A stretch of DNA of 64,000 bases, taken from the NCBI RefSeq assembly GCF_037975245.1, contig NC_092561.1:1834501-1898500 (forward strand). Direction: 5' to 3'. Below the pieces are notes generated by a model, which was given only the letters and a program-made list of their open reading frames with translations, did not search any database and was not told the origin of the DNA. Source of the DNA: Apostichopus japonicus. Its lineage: Eukaryota > Echinodermata > Holothuroidea > Aspidochirotida > Stichopodidae. Below, one piece after another: positions 36,126 through 48,878 of this stretch (position 1 is the first letter of the stretch; each line of letters begins with the position of its first letter). The position numbers were made by a program, and so were the translations under genes.

Positions 36126-38315
36126 GTTAATCAACCTTTACTATATCATTTCTGGTTTTTTGTGTGATCATTTCTAGAAAGAGTTGTCAGAACTTTTGTC
36201 TTGCCCAAAAGATTGCTCTAATTTCAACTCACTTTATTCCTATTGTTTATTGAAAATAGAGAGAGCTAAAGTTTGAAGTTGTTTGCTCTTAATATTTTGG
36301 GGTTTACTATTGACTGCATGAAAGTAAAGCCATCATCTTCTTGAATGTGAGACATAATACAATTACCCACTTACATCATGAAAGAGAGATAAAACTTTCA
36401 TGTCTGAAATAATTATTTCAAAACATTGGATAGTGTCATATTATATTTGCACCAGCTCAAGTGCTGGAAATAACTTTAATGATTTGTCCATCCTTCTCCC
36501 CTCCCCTCAAGCATAGTCACATGTCCAACTGAAGAACCTCCCCCCACCCCTCCCACTTTCAGACTGAACTATTTTCTGTATCTGTATGGGGGCCATGTGT
36601 ACCAAGGACTTCAAATGAGCTATATTTTACACACTAAAAGGAAATCAACTTAATGTTAACTCAAAGCAGATAAAACCAGACATGATTCAGTACATTTATT
36701 TCTTTGGGTTTCATATATATTCATGTCACCATTCTAAAATATCATATTCCAGATCTGTAAGTACATATTGAAAAGTATCATTTATTTTTATTCATCGTAA
36801 ATTTAGCCTTAATCCCCATAATTTTATACTTAACACATTTACAATAAATCGCAACATTACAAGTACAGTAGTACCTGAATGTTATTCACCATATCCCTAT
36901 AAAGTTCCACAATTTTTAATGTGTACAATATTTCCATTTCAAATCACAAACCACATTACCTTTTATAATAGACTTCCATCTGGTTGAATTAGTTTGTTTT
37001 AGTTCCTTTGAAACCACTATGAGCTTGACCTCCCATATATCTTACAAAGCAGAATTTTGATAGCAGTTTAAACAGGGCTTATACAAATCATTTCCCACCC
37101 GCACAATCTAGTTAATTTATTGTTTTTATTAATGAATATGTTTTTATGACACAAACTACCCTTGTTAAGTGCACTACAACCAACACAAAATTGGGACAGG
37201 GCAAGACTAGTTGGACCTAACATCTCAAAGAAGCACTGCACCACCAACCAGAAGTAAGAGTCTGCAGTATGGATGGTCAGGTAGAATAAAGAAACAAGTG
37301 TGTTCTAGCTGTCTCATACCTTGCCATTGTGGAAATGTAACTCCTTTTTTTTCTGTCATCAAAATTGACATGTTTTTAATTATAAACCTATCAGGGTTGT
37401 TACTGTTTACAGATCATTCTATGTCATGCTACCATACTCCCTCAAAATTCACTGTTTCATAAAACCCCACCCCCCCCCCCCCCCAAGTGGGTGGGACTTA
37501 GTGTGGCATTGTCCCAACTGGGTGCGGTGGCTTGACTTGAATTACCAACAAGTTTGTAGAAGACTCGGTGATCTAAAAGTATGGACAGTTTTTTGGTCTT
37601 CTCCAGAAAGTAGGTTGAATAGTTTAACCTGCAGTGACTGTGCTATGTATGTACATGGATTATAAAAATCATCAGACCTGAACATGAGCTCAATTAATTC
37701 ATCTGATATAGTTGCATACTAAATGATCACATTAAACCAACGCCCACCACACATTCTCAAAAATTTACTCTTAAATTATGATCCAGCAATCTAAAACTTT
37801 GGAATTGGTGTAAAAATGACAATTAAAATAAAAAGAATGACAGTTATTTTTATCCAAAAAATATTTTAAAATTTCAATTTTCTAATATCTGCCAAGAACT
37901 TCTTAATTTTTTTGGTATGCATGCCACTTATAGTATATTGTAAAGGATTCAAATTCATCAAAAATAAAACTTGAACTTGGTCCTAGTTTGGTTACAGAGC
38001 AACGAAGAGCACCCCCCCCCCCCCAAAGAGTTCAGTAATGAGCATTAAAGTATACAGCTAATTAAGATTTAAACAAAAACAAAGAAATCATTTCTATCAT
38101 AGTTCTCAAAAGATTTAAAATTCATCCTTACTTACTCTTCCTAAGCTAATAATTATGTTAGATTTAGTGTTACTCAGATGTTCTACAAGAAAACAAAAAT
38201 TGTGGGTGCACTGAACTAAAATCACAACATGAATACATGGTATCTGCTGTAAAGTTCTGTCCCTTTACATATTTCAAATGGATGTTCTGCATACATTTAC
38301 TGGATTATGCAATTT

Positions 38316-38535
38316 GGAGTGTTAGCTCAGTGGTTAACGCCGGTGCCATCCAATCAAAAGGTCCCCAGTTCGAGTCACTCCAAGATTTATGTATGTCATC
38401 CAGTTACAGAGTTGTCGACAATTTATAATCATGGACGTTAAATATGAATCTAAGAGACTGACTTTGGTCAGCTTGCGGCTTTGATAAGCCAATGAGGCTT
38501 CTTCGCAAGTTCCTGCTTCCTTCTTACTAAAATGG
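38316..38535 (+). mobile_element. tRNA-derived SINE
   Basis: 38316-38382 folds as a decayed tRNA. GGAGTGT pairs with CACTCC; an A-box-like TAGCTCAGTGG is at 38323-38333 and a B-box-like AGTTCGAGTC at 38367-38376. The anticodon and T stems are too poor for a working tRNA. A ~150-bp non-tRNA body with AATGAGGCTTCTTCGCAAG follows. It lies between CDC37 and TOLLIP, antisense to the TOLLIP 3' flank. Confidence 0.65.
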
Positions 38536-40515
38536 ACCACACCATATTGCAAAAAACTATTCTGCATGCATACACAGTTATATATATATATATAAAATGG
38601 ACATTGACAAATTACAATGAGTATTTATAAGGCATGCAATTATCGATAACACAAAAACTTAAGGTGTATAAATCCTTGCTTCAAAGGACTGGAATCGCTA
38701 ATGAGAGACCAGTCCACTGTCTGACAGAAACTCTACCAAGATTCAAAAGTCAAATTGCTCTAGTGAGTCATGTGACATTTTGATCACATTTTTGCTGCAA
38801 TGTACTACGGCAACTAACTTGTTTTACCCCATACACAAGTGGAATATTTATCAATATTTATCAAGTTAGAACTGTCATGGACCGAATCAATGATGCCATT
38901 TATCATTTGTTTGTTGTTTAAACTAAAATATCACTCAGTAGACTTTAAATTTTGAATGAGGCACTGATGCCACCACTTTTTACATAGGACCCCTTATGAC
39001 CCCATTATGGCTATGACTAGGCCTTTACTCTCATCAGCATTGATTTGTTACACTCTGTGAAATGATTTTGCCATAGCAGAAATATAGATATGTATTGATT
39101 GATTGATGGATTGATTCGCAATTTCAAAGCATCAAAACAGTGGCTATTGGTCGTGAAATAAAAATGCAGACCACTGTTAACTCTAAACCACAACTAAGGA
39201 ATGTACAACGTCATGTCAAAACAGGCCATGCATAAGTTTAATCGAGGCATCCATAAAAACGTTGTCAATCGAGTGGAAATGATTTAAAAGCATGAATGGA
39301 TTATGGAAAGTGACATTTTAAAATTTCTATGACACATTGACAAAAGAGATCAATAGATGGATGTTCATTCCTGATCGACATATTACAGGGTGTCTGATCA
39401 GTTAATACCTTTGTTGCGATCGGTCTCCTAACCTGAACTAGTTGCATTAACGTTAATTTACATCACCTCCCATACACCTCAGAGCTCTCAGTGAAAACCA
39501 TTTTGCCAGACCAGATTCCTACTTTATAATCTGCTAAAGGTCTGCTACAAAACACTGACACATTCATTCCAAGTAACTGACAGTACTATGACAAGCTTTT
39601 ATCGATTCCATGTTTTCATCTAAAAAAAAGAAATATACCAAAATTGTTTTACTTGACAAGTTCATGCAATTCTTAAGCCCTGCCTATGCTTTGTTGTTTA
39701 TGACCATTTCTGATGAGCTTTGCCCTTCTTAATATTGGTTTTTAAAAATTAACAATTTATGAAAGGTTTAACACATTTTTCCTAATCTCAATTTTTGTAT
39801 CTAAATGAGTTTGGTGCTCTCACCAACCACCACCTACCAAAAAGTACAAAACTGTCTAATTTGATTCATTTTCTCAAAAAGCCTTCCAACCATAATTATT
39901 CAAGCAGAAAAGGAGGCAGACTTATTGTTGGTGAGTTGTCATGGATACCACAGACCAAAATTATAAAACAAGCACCACATTCTAAATATAAACTGATGAA
40001 AGTATTAAGTAAAACTGAAAAGCAATTTAGGGGTCTCGTTATTTATCCATCTTTTTGTTTATAGGCATTGGCTTATTCTGTGGACATTTCATTAAATTGC
40101 TGCCATTTACCACTCATCAGTGAAATCAAATATAGATTACAAAACGAAAATTTAGAGTAACAAAGTTACTAGATAAATTGCAAATTAAATGAATAAAACG
40201 AAGAAAAGTGGTGATATGCCATGGACTAACATGAATGAATTATTGGTACACAGAAGACAAAATGACAACGGGGCAAAAGTGAAAGAAATACCAAATTGAT
40301 TGTTGACAAGCTCAATCCCCCTGCCAAATTTACATTTGTAACCCACAACGCATTGTCAACATGCTTCTTTGAATCCACGAAGGTCATGTTCACGAATGTC
40401 TTAGATATTTATATTTGTGACGCTTTCCGAGGCATTGATATTACAACATGCGAGATAACCACTGAGTGCTGAAAGCATTTTGTGCTTAAAGGAATACTGC
40501 CCTAACTTTTGACAT

Positions 40516-40521
40516 TTTATT
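40516..40521 (-). terminator. Candidate TOLLIP polyadenylation signal AATAAA
   Basis: TTTATT on the plus strand gives AATAAA on the minus strand, ~228 bp after the TOLLIP stop. Longer 3' UTRs are possible, since more TTTATT motifs occur at lower coordinates. Confidence 0.35.
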
Positions 40522-40748
40522 TTTCAAATACTATTTGTTGAATTGATAGAGGTTCTGTCAAAATGAGTTTCTCAGACGCCAAAATGAATTGTTTGCTTTA
40601 ATACACTCACCACACTTAATTGGAAATATATTTGTTTCTTGGTTATGTGTGTAAGAGGTAGAAAGACATGTTGATAGTGGGGAATAAAAATGATTGTTCA
40701 ATGGAGTATTTATAGGCATTGTTTTAAAAAGTAAACAGAAGTCGTGCT

Positions 40749-43700
40749 TTAAGTCATGGACAGTAGGGAGTTGACTGTTGCACCCTTGTCGCCTCGGTTG
40801 GCTTCTAATACCGACCGTATAACCTCGGAATCCATGTTAGGGAACATCTCCTGGATGCTCTGGAGGTCAGCCTGTGTGATAGGGGCACCTTGGGGTGCTT
40901 GTTGCTGGACCTGTGGAGGTTGCTGTGGTACCATTTGGGGTTGCTGGGGTACTTGTGGATATGCCATAGGTGGAGGGTAACCTGCTGGAGGATAAGCTAA
41001 CAAAAAAGTACAAAACAAAGAAAGAAAATGATAAGAGAACAAGAAATACAAGTATTTAAATCAACGAGTCAATGTTATATATTAGAAACAGAAAAAAAAC
41101 TTATTTTATAGCTAAAATTAACATTTGGGATTTAATTGGTAGAGGGTTTCATTTGTAACTTCAATAAATTTTGCTAAGAGGAGGCAGAAAACACAAGTTG
41201 CTTGTCAAGAGAAGGTGTTTACAAAGTTACAAACAGCATATCTATTACTTATGCAGGTAGAATATAGCTTATGAAAGTCAGCTACAACTTATTAATCCTA
41301 ATAAAATGAAACTGTTAGCAAACTGCTTATCCACTAAAGAGCCTGTGTAAGAGAATGTGTAAGTAAAAGTATGTTGGACTGATGTTTCGATCCTAGCAGG
41401 ATTTACTTGAGAAGAAGATCCTGCTAGGATCGAAACGTTAGGCCAACTTACTTTTACACTGATTAATCCTGGCAGGAACCTCTGAAGAGGCAGACTGAAT
41501 GGGGCAATGCGTTAAGACAGACAGATTAAGGGGTTTAGGAATATTGTTGTTAAGTATCAATAAGGGTAAGTTACATACTTGCAACGGGAGCAGCCATATA
41601 GCCGTAGCCAGGCATCACCATCGGTATTTGCTGGGTGTAAACCATCTGTGGTTGAGGGGCATACATCATAGGCATCACTGGCACTTGCTATGTAAGAGAA
41701 AACAAACAACGAAACAACAATCATATTTATGACTATATTTGAATAGTTCTGTTAAGCCGTCTGCACACTGCTCAACTGAATGTGACCCAACCAGACTCTA
41801 CAGTCTTAAATATAAAGAAATCCTGGATGGCCTTACGGTACGCTGAAGGTTATGATTGGTTATGATGGATCAAGATATTCCCAGTGTTAAACTGGGGAAA
41901 CTCAACATGACATTTCAGCTGGACCGGCAATCCGCAGCTTGCTGTGATTCGCTACTAAAATTGCCCATTTGTAACAAATGTAACCAATCAAGTGGGAAAA
42001 TTTTGCCCATGATTTAGGACAGTTTGCAACCATTGAAAACTAGGTCACCAAGGTCAAGTTCAGCCCTTTCAAAAGTGATGACATCGGGGGCTGTTTCATG
42101 TCAGTTTATTCCAAAAATCGAGGAGCTGCAAGGGTCGATTTGATTTCATAAGAGGTTTATTGTAGATGAACGCAGAGACCCATGGGATGAAAATGGCTGG
42201 ATTAAGTTGAAAGAACAGACCTAATATTTCACAATGTTACCCACCTGCAAACCAATGCAAGGGAATAAAACATCTACTTGGCTAAAATTAACTTCTCACT
42301 GGCATTTTCCTGAATTACAGGACAAGACTATGAAGGTAAACCAATAATATTTGTTGATAATTTAAGCTATAATAGGAGGCTTATGTTAGGTACAAAAATC
42401 ATGCCAATCTTTCTTTTACTGACAATTTGCTCTCCACCTTTAATATCATGTGATTATGTTCTTAATGTCTTCTGGCAAATACCTGCAAGTGCCTGTTTCC
42501 TTCCAACCAACAAATGGCATAGTTCCAATTGCTCAGCCAATAAATAAATTGATCTGGAGGCCTGCAAATAAGGCGGAGCAGAAGTCTAATATCGAAATGT
42601 TACGAAACTTCCAAGTTGGATGAAAAACATTGTATATTAAAAGCCGGGAGATACACAAAGAGGATGGAAAAAATGATTGTAAATGTTGAATTATGTATGT
42701 TTGATGTCAAAGGTTATACCTGGTAAGCTAAGACTAGATTTATCATTCCTTCTTTGTCCTCTCCTTGCTTCCCAGAGAGTGGATACCAGTCTTCTTTGCT
42801 TTCTCCGTTGAAGATCATTTGTGGCAGCTGAACCAACGTCCAAGCGATTCTGTTATCTGTTGTGAATGCTTTCTGTGAGATGGAAAATAAAGAAACATTA
42901 AGAATTACAATACATCCTCCTCATCGAGTGAAACTTGAGAAAAGTTTTAATGGTTGCAGTTTCCACTGAATTCGATAGAAACCATTTGGTACGATTCAGT
43001 AACCGTTTATGAAGTGACCTCATATCTGAAAATATAATCTGTCAAAACAGAACCACATCACAGGGCAATAAAATTGTGTAACTTGCAAACAGAGCAAACC
43101 AATTCATTAAAATTTGTGGGACAAATCGTTTTTCTGTGTTGAGGTTGATAACTCATTGATTAAGAGTAGCCAAGTATTTTAACAAAGTTATATCTCTGAG
43201 TTGGATTGAAGAGAATCCAATTATTTGAGACAGAATGACATGACTCGGTTAGAATGACCTAGCAAGCTATCACAATGTAAAACTGGTCTGATTGGGGCAA
43301 CACCAGATGATAACATTTACAGCAACAAGTCTATTGATGTCAAAGTTGTTTATATGCCTGACAGAGTGAATATAAAGTTCAATCAGCTACATTTCCAAGT
43401 TGGTCAAGTTTAACATTTGACACAGTGTTTATTTTCATCACCTCCCACAGTATCTGTTTATAGCTCTAGTTGTATTTCCACCCTGAGTATTCTGCGGCCT
43501 ACCCTGCTATTAGGCTTAGCATACAATTCACTCGGCTCAACTAGATTCTGAAATATATATTTATCCAGAGTGCTGAGAGTGAGTCAGAATCCTAGTAATA
43601 GGATATTCATCACTGACCTCATCGAATATTTCTAAGTGTATGGCATCGACACCAGGAGGCAAGTTGCACTGTATGGTCTTGTTCCACCTTGGGTTCTTGG

Positions 43701-45435
43701 CTCCATTCATATCTGTCGGTGTTTCAAACACTGCATGGCCTATTCTGATTCGGCAGTATGGATCCATTCTGGTCACACCATAGTTCTTAGCAAGCTTTGC
43801 CTGGAAACACAATAGAAAATACAATATACAAAGACTGAAATTTTAGTCGAAATACTTGTTAAGGATTTAATTATCAAACAGAATATCAAACACGAATCCA
43901 GTTATGTATTAAAGTTATTATGAAATTTTGAAAACGAGAGTAGTTATTAATTGGGCGATACAAACTGTAATAAAAGAAATGATTCCCTCCAGCCATATTT
44001 TAACCTGTCATAAAACTGCAAAAACTGCCATATATAAAACACATTCTCAAACACCTCAATTGTTTGTGGAGAAAGTTTTATCCAATTTTTAAAATGAAAT
44101 GTAATGTTTACCTGCATACATGTGATACTAAGCCGACCCATGGTGTTAGCTCCAGTACCAGTACCACCATACTGTATGGCCCTAGCTGTTTGCTCATCGT
44201 GGTTTATCTGTTGCTGCTGTGGTGTTTGTTGGTTTGTAGGTACGGATGGATCTACTCGAAGGAAATCTTCTGGGAGCGATCCGATCATCACCTGCCAAGT
44301 AGAAAACGTATAAACTACTTTGTACTACATTTCGTACTCAGAGCAGTTTGGAAATCTAGTATTGATAGGCCTACTGGTGGAAATATTTAGGTGCTATAGA
44401 CCGAAGCTATCAAACTCAAAACAAATGGGGCAAAAAGAGCTAGTCAAGGGGAATAAGGCATCACACTTTCACTAATTACCAAGCTGCCGGGCAAATAAGG
44501 AATACATGCCACAAGTGTTATCTGCCCAGCACTTAGGTTAACACTAGGTTAAGGGAGGAAGCATACAAAACTGTCTGTTAACTGTTATTTGTAAACTGAC
44601 TGATGGTCTGCACCATCAAAGTTTAAATAGATGTACTGGATATATATTCCACAGTCTCTTCTGAGCTATATGGTGGTGAACAGTAATTTCTTATTTTCTC
44701 TATCCTCTCTAAAATCTCTCCTTGCTTCCATGCATTTTGACTCGAGACCTTTAGAAGAAGGCCTAGGTATAGGCTCAAGTGTTAAGCTAGGCCTAGCCTA
44801 CATTGTAATTTATCTGATTTTAAAAGGTAATTTTGTATTTAAGTAGTAAAGATAAATCTGCAGCCTTGCTGTATAATTCAGGGCACAGGTTAAACGAACA
44901 ATTGTTCACAGTCTTACCATATATGTGACTAAAGGCCTGTGTACATAGAAAATTAGGCTTCAGCTATGTATGCCCGGAGGCCAGCTACTTCTTACAAGTA
45001 TACTACTTAGTACTTACTAGGACTAGCCTATAGGCCAATTTGGCTTTTAGGTTGAATGCATAATGAACCATTTACACATTTACATCACTAATGACAACAA
45101 TTTAAATTATTGGATTTAATTAAATACTAAGAGTACTCTGATGTTCAGTCAAGTCTGCTTCATATTAGATATGTATTACACCTATAATTGCACTCATTCC
45201 ATGATTCATTTCATTACTCATGTGATAGGCTAGTCGTGAAACCACTACCAATTATAAAGGTATCATACGAAGTACAAGGAAGAAGACATTTTGTACTGAA
45301 TAACAATACATGTCAGCAGAGCCTACGTCATTGTGACAATAAGTAGTTGATGCAAAATGATTACTTATTTGTTTCACAAATCTTAATAATTCACTCTACC
45401 TGGTCCCTTCTGGAAGATGGAGTGGTAGCTGCCAT
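40749..45435 (-). CDS. TOLLIP: Toll-interacting protein (C2 and CUE domains), complete
   Basis: Six minus-strand exons, in transcript order: 45400-45435, 44112-44291, 43618-43800, 42720-42872, 41579-41687 and 40749-40996. They total 909 nt and encode 302 aa, against 274 aa in human. The start [12 protein letters not shown] is followed by [11 protein letters not shown], which matches the TOM1-binding region. Residues ~55-184 form the C2 domain ([75 protein letters not shown]). Next come a Met/Pro-rich linker and a Pro/Gln-rich stretch longer than in vertebrates. Residues ~255-302 form a CUE domain ([26 protein letters not shown]) with the ubiquitin-contacting MFP and LL motifs intact. Tollip is an endosomal adaptor that couples ubiquitinated cargo to TOM1 and dampens IL-1R/TLR signalling. 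It converges with CDC37 and diverges from cortactin. Confidence 0.97.
40997..45399. other. TOLLIP introns
   Basis: Introns 40997-41578, 41688-42719, 42873-43617, 43801-44111 and 44292-45399. Apart from the inverted-repeat element (41309-41457) nothing stands out. Just after the donor at 43617 the minus strand reads GATGAATATCC. Confidence 0.65.
41309..41457. repeat. Interspersed element with 40-bp inverted arms
   Basis: Arms 41363-41402 and 41418-41457 are reverse complements apart from a few mismatches, around a 15-nt loop. Both include TTTCGATCCTAGCAGGAT on one strand. The preceding AAACTGTTAGCAAACTGCTT recurs near 50120 in cortactin intron 1. Confidence 0.8.
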
Positions 45436-45545
45436 TATGCTAATGGAAAGTTTTCCTTTATTATTTATATACCCCAAACCTTAACTTCCGTTATCGTGCA
45501 TGTAACTTTTGAGTAGCTATTACAGACGTAGACGACGTAAGTACG
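45436..45545 (-). promoter_or_regulatory. Probable TOLLIP promoter/5' UTR with ETS motif
   Basis: The stretch just upstream of the TOLLIP ATG contains ACGGAAGT on the minus strand (plus-strand 45484-45491), a consensus ETS/GABPA site about 50 bp from the start codon. No TATA box is evident at a fitting distance. A run of ACGTA-type repeats (45527-45552) follows. The transcription start is not determinable here. Confidence 0.35.
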
Positions 45546-45910
45546 TAAGTAACAATCTAGCCTATTTTACGGAGTAACCACAACTGAGAATCCTGAATAA
45601 GTTATTCCAAGCGGGGTGTCACAAAAAAAAAACTGGAATATGCGTAATTAATTGGTCCGAGACATTTTTTTTTACATTTTCGTGCTACGGACTCTAAGGC
45701 ATGTATTCTTTGCACGAGAGGAAAAGATATATAAAACGACTTGGCTAAGACTTTTATTAGACAGCCTAGACAGGCCAACATGCAATGATCCGCGTAAGGA
45801 TCAAAGTGGTGTCAAAGTGGTTACGTGAGGAATAGTGATCAGGTTTGGCCCAGTGCTAACGCTAATTGCAACGCTAGTCAATTTCAACTTTTGTCCAAGG
45901 GAGTAGGAAC

Positions 45911-46053
45911 CGGGGGGGGGGGGGGCTGGGGGGCGCCAGCCCCCCCAGTGAAAAATGTGGAGGGGCGGAAGTATCATTCCGCCCCCCCCCCCCGCTTCGC
46001 AAGTCAGAAAACCCCTTTTTCATTTCCAAATGAGAAAAAAAATCTCATTTGGA
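45911..46053. repeat. Cluster of three adjacent perfect hairpins in a G/C-run-rich repeat
   Basis: Stem 1 is GGGGGGCTGG/CCAGCCCCCC (45914-45947). Stem 2 is GGGGCGGAA/TTCCGCCCC with a 6-nt loop (45962-45985). Stem 3 is TCCAAATGAGA/TCTCATTTGGA around an A-run (46024-46053). The surrounding 45900-46260 looks like an old interspersed repeat; CACCAAATTGCATCT recurs at 46056 and 46135. Confidence 0.7.
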
Positions 46054-46615
46054 GCACCAAATTGCATCTAAGGCCTGGTGAAAATACAAAATTAAGTTTA
46101 CAAAATGGAGTGGGTGTTGAAGTGTGCTATATTGCACCAAATTGCATCTGAGGCTACCTGGAAATGCAAAAAATTCCAGGCCGGCCATCAGTCTTCAGCC
46201 CCCCCACTCAAACTAAGTACCTTCCTACGCCACTGCTTTTGTCCCCCCACATGCATGGACCTTCGTCGATCATTTTGTTTTGTTGGAAGTTAATTGGACC
46301 CATCATTCGCCTATAATTATGTTGGCCCCATATATAAGTGACATAAGCAAAAATAGAAATAACATGAACCAATTCGTTTTAACATGGCCCCCAGCACGTG
46401 TGAATAATAACATATTTCACCCCGCCAGTTTTTATTGTTTTGAGATATTCATTTGTATTTTAAGTATGGTAAGCTAAACGTCTGGAATGACTTTCACACA
46501 TTTTTTTTTTATTTCTTGATCCGAGCCAAATTGCATTTGCTAGAATATGCTTTGACGACATACAACACGACCTAGCTACAATGTAACTGAAAAAAATCGC
46601 ACCAGGCATATGGAT

Positions 46616-46673
46616 AGATGAATTACACATAAACTCCAAGATTTAAATCTTAGAGTTTATGTATAATTCATCT
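46616..46673. repeat. 58-bp near-perfect palindrome
   Basis: The two 29-nt arms (46616-46644, 46645-46673) are reverse complements with two mismatches and no loop, centred on ATTTAAAT. Partial pairing continues to about 46610 and 46679. Confidence 0.9.
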
Positions 46674-46924
46674 AATCATCATTGAAACAAAACACATGAT
46701 TAAACTAAATTTGTTCGATCAAAAAAAAAATGGTGTTGGATTAGGGGCAGATATGATGAGGGCTGCTCGTCTACATGTCAATGCTTACTGCTCGGTTAGA
46801 GCAGAGATGGAAGACACTATAATTCTAGTTCCCAAGACAGAGTAGACCCAGTTGAACAACTACTCGATCAGAATAGCTCTAAGTTACCAGACAACAGTTT
46901 TCTGGTTACAACACAAATACAGTG

Positions 46925-47270
46925 ATTTCTGATCAGTAACTAGTCGCTGAGCGACTCTTTTTGTTTTGCGCGAGCGACCCCTGAAGCGGAACCCGGAAGT
47001 CGATGGAAATCCTCAACCAACTGTTGACATTGTATAATCTGTAGGCATATACTGCAAAGTGTGTTAGTCATGTTTGGATCCGGAGATGTGCGTAACGCCT
47101 CCTAACAATTGTAAGTCAAGTACTAGTAGCCTAGCCAATCCAGTGAATCACGAACTGATAGTGTTACAGTGCAACTTTAATTCAAGGAAGTAAGTCGACC
47201 CTCCTAGAGTTTCTTTACCTGGAGTCAAGAGTGAAATTCCGCAGCAGAAAGACCACTGGTAATAATTCAA
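46925..47270 (+). promoter_or_regulatory. Candidate cortactin promoter / non-coding first exon region
   Basis: CpG density is raised locally (GCGCGAGCGACC, CTGAAGCGGAACC) and a perfect CCGGAAGT ETS motif lies at 46993-47000. The first coding exon is preceded by a splice acceptor, so a non-coding exon must lie upstream. A donor-like CTG|GTAATA near 47258 could end it. This is inference from motif content only. Confidence 0.3.
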
Positions 47271-48878
47271 GTTCTTTTTCCAAAAGTACTCGTTGAATTG
47301 ACATTTCGTTTGTGATTTGCCATTGTTTGGTGTGGTGTTTCACTTGAGCATACTGCATAGCATTCAAAAGTTCAAAGATAACGATACGCCTAGCCTAGGC
47401 CTACCCAATTAAACCTCGATACTAGCCTAGGTTTCGGGTAGGCTAAGTCTGGTTAGTGTTGTATGACCCTTCGAAAGCATACTGCAATAATACATGCTAC
47501 TTCACCAAAGTAGGATAATGTCAGTTTGGAAGGGATGTGGGACTGGGAAGGGAGCCAGTTGGGAAGAGGATGATTATATCACACTAAGTAAAGTTAGCAC
47601 TGTAGCCTGTACTGTAGGTCATTTTATTTAACTAAGTTGCTAAGCTAGTCCCTATACATATCATTGACGTTCATGTTCTTTCGAGAAGTACAGAACTAGT
47701 AAGAAGTTTACAACAGCAGTAAGGTTGCCAGAGGGGGTCACTCTCCACTGCCTACCCCACCCTATGCCCACACCTTCCCCCTTCATTGGTATTAGGGAAG
47801 CCTCACATCAGCTCATCTCACTCATTGCCATGCGGTTGGATTAGCATGAGTGGCCAGTATGCATCAGGCATACATACTTCACACTTGAATGCAAACGCTC
47901 CAGAAATGTTGGAAAGTTAAATAGCCAAGTCTGAAGCTGAATTGATTTGTTGAAATCTTGTGTTTGCAAACAATTGCTCCAAGTAGTGACCGACAGAAGG
48001 ATTGCATTTGCGGTGACAAAGGAAAGTGTGAAGCTTGTTTGATTGCCCATAGAAACGAGAAAATGATTTCTAATCTGCCGTTTAAAGGGAAACATGTCGA
48101 ACACATTTAGATAAAAAATTCAACAAATGAAAAAAGGAGGACACATACATCTGGTCCAAGTAACAAAAGACATAGAGTTACCCAAATAAAGAAACAAGAA
48201 CAAATGGTTGGGATCCTTTCAAGCGTGCTGTTATGACTGCATGGTATTGATGGCTTGGATCAGGAAAAGACATGGAAGCTAGTTGAAAAGGTGAAATAGT
48301 TAGATTTAATATGCAGATAATGATTTCGCTAACCGGTATTTGGATCCGATTGTGGTCAACTTATGTCGAATAAACTCGGAAATATCACAGATTGAAAGTT
48401 CACATTCCAAATACAATTTGTGATTCCCTCTGCCGCCAAAAACAGTTGATATGTCCTTCCATTTTTAAGATATAACCAGTATTGTGAGTAAAGGAATTTG
48501 TATTCAGAAGTTATTCTGAAGTTTATGTAGCTCTCAACACTGTATTGTTCCACAATAGCTCGACGGACAATGGCACCGTGCAAGCTCTCTGTTGTGGTAT
48601 AATCGGATCGGTGCTGGGTGGTTCAAGTAGTGACTATATCTGTGTTAAGACTCTGGGGATACTCGGCAGTGTTGGTGCTCAAGTGTGAATCATTGTAGAG
48701 CTGTTGCTGCACTCATTACAAACGATAGCAACGATCGCACGGCAATGAGTGTGATGCATTGATGCGAGGCTAATTCCCAAAAATTGCTTCGTCAGTGAAC
48801 TAACGAATGTGTAGTAATTGTCTACTGTATATCTTTGCTAGAATTGTCATCACCTCCCCATACAGAAATCTTTAAGAG

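Larger units (their letters stand above)
34970..40748. other. Convergent CDC37-TOLLIP intergenic region (both 3' UTRs)
   Basis: 5.8 kb. Three repeat arrays (35265-35478, 35500-35960, 36039-36125), C-runs near 37466 and 38009, a SINE (38316-38535) and a TA microsatellite near 38580. A candidate TOLLIP poly(A) signal is at 40516. No additional gene is recognised. Confidence 0.7.
45546..48865. other. Divergent TOLLIP-cortactin intergenic region
   Basis: It contains the hairpin cluster, the 58-bp palindrome and the CpG/ETS patch. Probable cortactin 5'-UTR exon(s) cannot be placed. Coordinates 47280-48860 show no coding features; overlapping minus-strand ORFs at 47841-48106 are unrecognised and probably random. 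Confidence 0.6.

Noticed and set aside
38316-38382. Functional tRNA gene
   Set aside because: The anticodon and T stems do not pair properly and a SINE body follows.
40756-40980. Cys/Gly/Trp-rich plus-strand ORF
   Set aside because: It is antisense to the TOLLIP CUE exon.
45825-46293. Gly-rich and other ORFs upstream of TOLLIP
   Set aside because: They read through G/C runs and hairpins of an interspersed repeat.
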